Shown: positions 45,584 through 49,870 of the stretch, piece by piece | Position numbering within the stretch: the stretch's first letter is position 1 | Layout: each line of letters begins with the position of its first letter | Origin: Phaeodactylibacter sp. | GTDB taxonomy: Bacteria; Bacteroidota; Bacteroidia; Chitinophagales; Saprospiraceae | Direction: 5' to 3' | Assembly: GCF_022763345.1 (NCBI RefSeq) | Contig: NZ_JALEGS010000081.1 | Span: 1 to 49,870, forward strand | DNA length: 49,870 bases | Notes under the pieces: generated by a model | What the model was told of the DNA's origin: nothing | The model's input: the letters and a program-made list of their open reading frames with translations, nothing else | Database searches by the model: none | Translations under genes and position numbers: made by a program

Positions 45584-46075
45584 AAAGCGTTCTTTGGGGC
45601 AGGCTTGGCCTAGCTGCGGGCTGCCCTAAAGAATTGCTGTGCTTCCTGAAGTTTGGGGCACTAATCACTTATCAGGTTGCGAATCGAAAAAAAGATATTT
45701 CCTTGCTATCGTTCAGTAAAGTTCTAGCGGGAGTGTCGAAGAGGAGAGGGCTTGCCTGACCTGAAGCAAAACGCATTCTGGTCCCGTTTCGAAACCCCAA
45801 ATTAAGGCGTGGCTGGCTTTTTCTGTATCGGTTGGTATCGCATGGGCGCTCACTTTGGCGCGCTTTCGTAAAATTCTTCCTTGTCCTGTTATGAAAAATC
45901 CGCCATCGTGAAAATACTGTAGCAGAAACAGAGCTCCGAATAAAATAAGGGGCAGAGGGGGTTTGGTGCCGAGAAGTGTGGCAAGAGAGGCGTGACCGGG
46001 AGCAAATACCGGTTGTGCATTAGTAAGTCAGCCATAAAAAAAGAGATGACAAGCTTACGATAAAAAGGTTTCGCT
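45584..46075. other. Long intergenic region upstream of atpD
   Basis: Nearly 500 bases hold no supported ORF, RNA gene or strong hairpin. Base composition is close to that of the neighbouring genes rather than AT-rich, so a decayed gene or an undetected small RNA is possible. Confidence 0.4.
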
Positions 46076-46105
46076 TTTGATTATCAACCCAAAAGCCTAA
46101 ATTTG
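46076..46105 (+). promoter_or_regulatory. atpD promoter
   Basis: TTTG at 46076-46079, an 18-base spacer and a perfect TAAATTTG at 46098-46105 match the Bacteroidota consensus. The transcript would begin near 46112, giving a leader of about 43 bases before the atpD ATG. Confidence 0.75.
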
Positions 46106-46154
46106 TGCCGATTTTTAAAAGATATTCTAGTTTCAACTAAATACACGCACTGAT

Positions 46155-47672
46155 ATGGCAAACATCGGTCATGTGAAGCAAGTTATCGGCCCGGTAGTGG
46201 ACGTAAGTTTTTCTGCTGAGGGTTCGAAACTCCCCGAAATTAACAACGCACTGAAAATCGACCGTCCCAACGGCGAAATTTTGGTGATGGAAGTTCAGCA
46301 ACACCTCGGTGAAGACAGCGTTCGTGCCATTGCTATGGATGCAACGGATGGTCTGGTTCGCGGAATGGAAGTTCAGGATACCGGCGAAGCAATTGCGATG
46401 CCTGTAGGCCCTGGCATCAAAGGCCGTCTCTTCAACGTGGTAGGCACGCCAATCGATGGTATCGGTGCAGTGGCCAACCAAACGGGTTCGGCTTCTATCC
46501 ACCGTAAGCCACCTATCTACGAAGACCTCTCCGTGGAGAAAGAAGTACTCTACACCGGTATCAAGGTGATCGACCTGATCGAGCCTTACCTGAAGGGTGG
46601 AAAAATTGGCCTCTTCGGCGGTGCAGGTGTAGGTAAAACCGTACTCATTCAGGAGCTGATCAACAACATCGCGAAGGGATACGATGGTATTTCTGTATTC
46701 GCAGGTGTAGGTGAGCGTACCCGTGAGGGTAATGACCTGATGCGGGAAATGCTCGAAGCGGGCATTATCAAGTACGGCGAGCACTTCATGGAGTCTATGG
46801 AAAAAGGTGGCTGGGACCTCAGCGGCGTCGATATGAAAGAGCTGGAGGATTCCAAAGCAACCTTCGTATTCGGTCAGATGAATGAGCCTCCCGGCGCACG
46901 TGCCCGTGTGGCACTCTCCGGTTTGACGATTGCAGAGTACTTCCGCGATGGTGATATGAAAGACCCCATGGGCGGTCGTGATATCCTCTTCTTTATCGAT
47001 AATATCTTCCGCTTTACGCAGGCTGGCTCTGAGGTGTCGGCACTGCTTGGCCGTATGCCTTCAGCGGTGGGCTATCAGCCGACCCTGGCTACAGAGATGG
47101 GCCTGATGCAGGAGCGGATTACTTCCACCAAGCGCGGTTCTATCACTTCTGTACAAGCGGTATATGTACCTGCGGATGACTTGACAGACCCAGCACCGGC
47201 TACAACTTTCGCTCACCTTGACGCGACAACGGTACTGAGCCGTAAGATTGCCTCCCTAGGTATTTACCCTGCGGTGGATCCGCTCGATTCTACTTCTCGT
47301 ATCCTCGACCCGGCTATTATCGGTGATGAGCACTACGATACCGCTCAGCGTGTGAAGAACATCCTGCAGCGCTACAATGAGCTTCAGGACATCATCGCTA
47401 TCCTCGGTATGGAGGAATTGTCTGACGAGGACAAGCAGGTGGTACACCGCGCCCGCCGCGTACAGCGTTTCCTTTCTCAGCCATTCCACGTAGCAGAGCA
47501 GTTTACCGGCCTGCCAGGTGTACTGGTGCCTATTGAGGAAACCATCCGTGGCTTTAACATGATCATCGACGGTGAAGTGGACGAATATCCGGAAGCGGCC
47601 TTCAACCTGAAGGGCAACATCGACGAGGTGATTGAAGCAGGTAAGAAGATGCTGGCTGAGGTTGAGGCTTAA
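46155..47672 (+). CDS. atpD: F1F0 ATP synthase subunit beta
   Basis: This 505-residue catalytic subunit of F1 has the Walker A loop GGAGVGKTVL (near residue 156), the GERTREGNDL segment and the catalytic-site ALLGRMPSAVGYQPTLATEM. The DELSEED-loop equivalent reads MEELSDEDK. Length is slightly above the usual 460-480. Only atpC follows; the other ATP synthase genes lie elsewhere, a split common in Bacteroidota. Confidence 0.97.
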   Translation: MANIGHVKQVIGPVVDVSFSAEGSKLPEINNALKIDRPNGEILVMEVQQHLGEDSVRAIAMDATDGLVRGMEVQDTGEAIAMPVGPGIKGRLFNVVGTPIDGIGAVANQTGSASIHRKPPIYEDLSVEKEVLYTGIKVIDLIEPYLKGGKIGLFGGAGVGKTVLIQELINNIAKGYDGISVFAGVGERTREGNDLMREMLEAGIIKYGEHFMESMEKGGWDLSGVDMKELEDSKATFVFGQMNEPPGARARVALSGLTIAEYFRDGDMKDPMGGRDILFFIDNIFRFTQAGSEVSALLGRMPSAVGYQPTLATEMGLMQERITSTKRGSITSVQAVYVPADDLTDPAPATTFAHLDATTVLSRKIASLGIYPAVDPLDSTSRILDPAIIGDEHYDTAQRVKNILQRYNELQDIIAILGMEELSDEDKQVVHRARRVQRFLSQPFHVAEQFTGLPGVLVPIEETIRGFNMIIDGEVDEYPEAAFNLKGNIDEVIEAGKKMLAEVEA

Positions 47673-47706
47673 GCTTTTCCTCCCACATCCTGAAACGATT
47701 GTATTA

Positions 47707-47733
47707 GGTGCCGGAAGCCTGACTTCCGGTACC
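47707..47733 (+). promoter_or_regulatory. Intercistronic hairpin between atpD and atpC
   Basis: GGTGCCGGAAG at 47707-47717 and CTTCCGGTACC at 47723-47733 pair with one G-U or mismatch around a five-base loop. No T-run follows, so it is more likely to stabilise atpD mRNA or reduce atpC expression than to terminate fully. That would suit the 3:1 beta to epsilon stoichiometry. Confidence 0.55.
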
Positions 47734-47753
47734 GCCTTATAAACTAAGTCATT

Positions 47754-48056
47754 ATGAATATTACGGTGCTGACTCCGGACCGGAAGATTTTTTCAGGTGC
47801 GATCTCTTCAGTTAAAGTGCCTGGCACGGATGGTGAATTTCAGGTATTGAAAAACCACGCGCCAATTGTATCTTCTTTGGATGCGGGCTACATTACCATC
47901 ACTACAGAAAGAGGGGAATACCGTTTCTTCAATGAAGAGACCGGCGCACTGGAAACGGCAAGCGAAGCCGGGCGTAAGATCAGGTATGCGATTAAAGGCG
48001 GCTTCGTGGAAGTACTGAATAATGAGGTGTCTTTGCTTGTCACCGGACTAAGCTAA
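47754..48056 (+). CDS. atpC: F1F0 ATP synthase subunit epsilon (short form)
   Basis: The 100-residue protein holds the N-terminal beta-sandwich domain (MNITVLTPDRKIFSGAISSV, GTDGEFQVLKNHAPIVSSLD). It has an internal insertion (FFNEETGALETASEAGRK) before the last strands IRYAIKGGFVEVLNNEVSLL. The C-terminal helical hairpin that gives inhibition in longer epsilon subunits is missing, as in many Bacteroidota. It is co-transcribed with atpD across an 81-bp gap and ends at a strong terminator. Confidence 0.93.
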   Translation: MNITVLTPDRKIFSGAISSVKVPGTDGEFQVLKNHAPIVSSLDAGYITITTERGEYRFFNEETGALETASEAGRKIRYAIKGGFVEVLNNEVSLLVTGLS

Positions 48057-48120
48057 GGCACGTTAAAAGATTGACTATTGTATTAGCCCTCTGAGCTGAT
48101 ACCATGTTTGCCATAAAAGG

Positions 48121-48165
48121 GAAGGGGAATAAGTCCAGCATTGGATTTATTCCCCTTCTTTGTTT
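48121..48165 (+). terminator. Terminator after atpC
   Basis: GAAGGGGAATAAGTCCA (48121-48137) pairs with TGGATTTATTCCCCTTC (48142-48158) over 17 pairs with one G-U, and the tail TTTGTTT follows. It lies between convergent atpC and the anti-sigma gene and may serve both strands. Confidence 0.85.
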
Positions 48166-48179
48166 AAGTGGGCAACCTT

Positions 48180-48959
48180 TTATATCTCTCCGATCACATA
48201 CATTTGTTCCAGGGTAGGGGTTTCGCTACCTCCGCGGGGCTCAAGGGTGACCGCATAAGCCTGGGCATTTTCTACGTAGGCTACCGGCTGAAGCCCTGAA
48301 GTATCAGTATTGACTTCAAAGACGCCCATACTGACCGGCGCCCCGTCCACAATAGCCCAAAGCTGGTACTGCTGGTCGGAAGGCGGCACGGGCAGGCTGC
48401 CCACATCAATGAGGGTAGCCTCGGATGCCGGATTGTAAAAGACGGAGGCAATGGCTTCCGGTGAAAGGTCAGTGCCATTCATACGGGTATTGCGGGTATC
48501 GGGGTTGCGCAGAAACTCCAGTTCTGCCTGCAGGCGGTCGTTGGTAGCCTGCACGCTGTCGCAGCTGCTTTCAATCGTGTTGATTTCTTCCGATAGCGCA
48601 GCAATAGTTGCTGTACTTTCCTGGTTTTGCTGATAGGCGTAAAGCCAGCCCAGGGCCGCTGCAAAAAACAATACCCAGGCTATCGCCAAAAGGGTACGGC
48701 TGCTTCGGGGGCCTTTTAACTGAGCCTGTGTGCCCCGCTCATCGAGGGTTTGGAGAATAGTGGACAGCACACCGGGCGGTGGCGTTTGCCCGTGCAGCAG
48801 GGCATACTCCTCCAATGCCAGCTCAATGGCTTCAATTTCTTCCTTGATTTCCGGGTATTGCGCCGCATTTTGCTCCACCTCCGCCATTTCTTCCGGAGTG
48901 AGCTTTCCGAGCACATATTGCTCAAGAATACCAGACGCTATGTATGCTTTAGGATCCAA
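48180..48959 (-). CDS. Anti-sigma factor (RskA-like)
   Basis: The 259-residue protein starts at a TTG (48959) inside the last codons of the sigma gene; a TAA three codons upstream limits alternatives. The N-terminal zinc-less anti-sigma region (residues 1-75, GILEQYVLGKLTPEEMAEVE) would bind the sigma factor. One membrane helix follows (89-108), then a coiled coil and a periplasmic RskA-type domain (QYQLWAIVDGAPVSMGVFEV, AVTLEPRGGSETPT). The 11-bp overlap with the sigma gene indicates translational coupling. The inducing signal is unknown. Confidence 0.88.
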   Translation of the reverse strand: MDPKAYIASGILEQYVLGKLTPEEMAEVEQNAAQYPEIKEEIEAIELALEEYALLHGQTPPPGVLSTILQTLDERGTQAQLKGPRSSRTLLAIAWVLFFAAALGWLYAYQQNQESTATIAALSEEINTIESSCDSVQATNDRLQAELEFLRNPDTRNTRMNGTDLSPEAIASVFYNPASEATLIDVGSLPVPPSDQQYQLWAIVDGAPVSMGVFEVNTDTSGLQPVAYVENAQAYAVTLEPRGGSETPTLEQMYVIGEI

Positions 48960-49563
48960 AATATCGCTTTATCGTTTCGAACATGGTGATGAAAATAGCC
49001 GACAAAAAGCCCTCATTGCCCAGGACTTGCCGTAGGACCTGAATCGCTTTTCTCGACCGTGACTTGACCGTGCCAAGGGGAATGTCGAGCGCATCGCTCA
49101 CTTCCCGTTGGGTATAGTCCTTAAAATATAGGAGTTCGATAAGAATCCGGGTCTTGTCATCCATTTTGCTAACGACTTTTCGTAAGCCCGGGTCGGAGGT
49201 GTTCAGCTCTTCGCTGAGTGAATCACTATTATATACGGAGTCAGGGATGGATTCAGTTCGATTTCCTTTCTTAAATTGGCTGGAACGGACCTTGTCAATC
49301 GCCAAATTGCGGCAAATACGCACCATCCAGGTGAAAAGCCGACCTTTGCTGGAATCGTACTTCGAAAAGTTATCCCAAATTTTTAGGTAGCTGTCCTGTA
49401 GCGTTTCTTCAGCGATTTCCTCTGACTGTACAATGCGAAGGATGATATTATACAGTGCAGGCGAGTAATGTTCGTACAATAGTGTAATCCCCCTCTGTTG
49501 TTTTTTGGAAAGCAAATCAATGATTTCCGTTTCCAGTGCAGTTCTGGGTTTTGTCTTTGGCAT
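48949..49563 (-). CDS. ECF-type RNA polymerase sigma factor
   Basis: The 204-residue protein has sigma region 2 (LYEHYSPALYNIILRIVQSE, then WMVRICRNLAIDKVRS) and region 4 (LLYFKDYTQREVSDALDIPL, then GTVKSRSRKAIQVLRQVL). It groups by layout with SigK-like ECF factors that pair with an RskA-type membrane anti-sigma factor, encoded directly downstream. It probably controls an envelope or oxidative stress regulon and its own operon. The 213 bases upstream should hold its promoter but I cannot identify it. Confidence 0.93.
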   Translation of the reverse strand: MPKTKPRTALETEIIDLLSKKQQRGITLLYEHYSPALYNIILRIVQSEEIAEETLQDSYLKIWDNFSKYDSSKGRLFTWMVRICRNLAIDKVRSSQFKKGNRTESIPDSVYNSDSLSEELNTSDPGLRKVVSKMDDKTRILIELLYFKDYTQREVSDALDIPLGTVKSRSRKAIQVLRQVLGNEGFLSAIFITMFETIKRYFGS

Positions 49564-49776
49564 AGTGCGTCTAATGGACTTTAATCAATTGAGTGCTTTC
49601 AGGTTCGAACATTCGGCAGCCCTCTTCGTTCCACCGGAAACTGATTCTGATCTCTGGTTAAAACAGGCATTTGCAGCCAGTTCAGTGATTGGGTTGTGCT
49701 CCTTAACCCGCATTCCCTGGAGGCATAACGTAAGGTAGTCAAAAAACATGGGATTTTTTTAATCCAACTCTCGATA
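49564..49776. other. Intergenic region upstream of the sigma gene
   Basis: No gene is supported. The stretch should contain the minus-strand promoter of the sigma/anti-sigma operon, but no TAnnTTTG match was found, which would fit an autoregulated ECF promoter with a different sequence. The terminal repeat begins at 49777. Confidence 0.4.
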
Positions 49777-49870
49777 GTGTGTATAACAAATTGCACAGCT
49801 ATGCCGCTGCGACAAGTTGCTGGATCGTACTCCACGCTCCACTTTTACGATAGCACCGCAAATCAGCGAT
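49777..49870. repeat. Terminal inverted repeat, right copy (94 bp)
   Basis: This is the exact reverse complement of bases 1-94. The window therefore ends on both sides in the same repeated element, in opposite orientation. Confidence 0.9.
49799..49870 (-). CDS. C-terminal fragment of the repeated ORF, second copy
   Basis: The minus strand reads the same 23 residues (IADLRCYRK...QQLVAAA) and stop as bases 1-72. The gene continues beyond the window. Its identity cannot be set from this tail; a transposase is the most likely source because it is a multi-copy repeat. Confidence 0.4.
   Translation of the reverse strand: MADLRCYRKSGAWSTIQQLVAAA

Overview
The window looks like chromosomal DNA from a marine-type Bacteroidota, probably near Lewinella/Saprospiraceae. 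That placement rests on several features: a three-gene type B succinate dehydrogenase operon (sdhCAB), a protein with a type IX secretion C-terminal sorting domain, a TonB-dependent receptor with a carboxypeptidase-regulatory N-terminus, a detached atpD-atpC pair with a short epsilon subunit, and promoters of the Bacteroidota TTTG / TAnnTTTG type. The genus is inference. The two ends of the window carry the same 94-bp sequence in inverted orientation. Each copy holds the last 23 codons of one unidentified ORF, so the sequence probably stops inside a dispersed repeat.

Region 1 (about 1-5870) is an AT-richer accessory segment. It holds two precursor-like genes with nitrile-hydratase-like (NHLP) leaders. 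Their leaders are closely related, both end in a Gly-Gly motif, and their C-terminal cores are unrelated (198-530 and 4410-4802). Between them lie a complete IS4-family insertion sequence (about 634-1952), two small two-helix membrane proteins and a 503-residue polytopic membrane protein. A CrtO-like acyltransferase homologue (5130-5594) follows, bracketed by a 25-bp direct repeat that starts in the last codons of the second precursor. No RiPP-modifying enzyme or peptidase-containing transporter is visible, so the maturation genes, if present, lie elsewhere. This is the most interesting part of the window.

Region 2 (about 6057-14437) carries a diacylglycerol-kinase-type lipid kinase, a secreted coiled-coil protein and a PpiD-like periplasmic folding factor. 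A 41-residue membrane peptide follows. A minus-strand cluster then holds an unknown protein, RNase R and a YdeI-like protein. Region 3 (14749-18321) is the sdhCAB operon with a clear terminator. Region 4 (18366-26836) holds a type IX secretion substrate, a sugar isomerase-like protein with a TonB-dependent receptor, an HD-domain protein, an HtrA-type protease and ComF. Region 5 (26843-38376) holds an aspartic-protease-like lipoprotein with a PDZ domain, an ATP-dependent DNA ligase coupled to its metallo-beta-lactamase exonuclease, a SnoaL-like protein coupled to an eight-PAS histidine kinase, a TMEM220-like protein and a metzincin-type metalloprotease.

Region 6 (38381-44738, minus strand) is mainly translation and nucleotide metabolism: rplM-rpsI-rpsB-tsf with promoter and terminator, then pyrH. 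A MoxR-type AAA ATPase and its DUF5691-like partner lie upstream. Region 7 (44903-49563) holds an outer-membrane beta-barrel protein, atpD-atpC and an ECF sigma/anti-sigma pair. I saw no rRNA, tRNA or CRISPR array.
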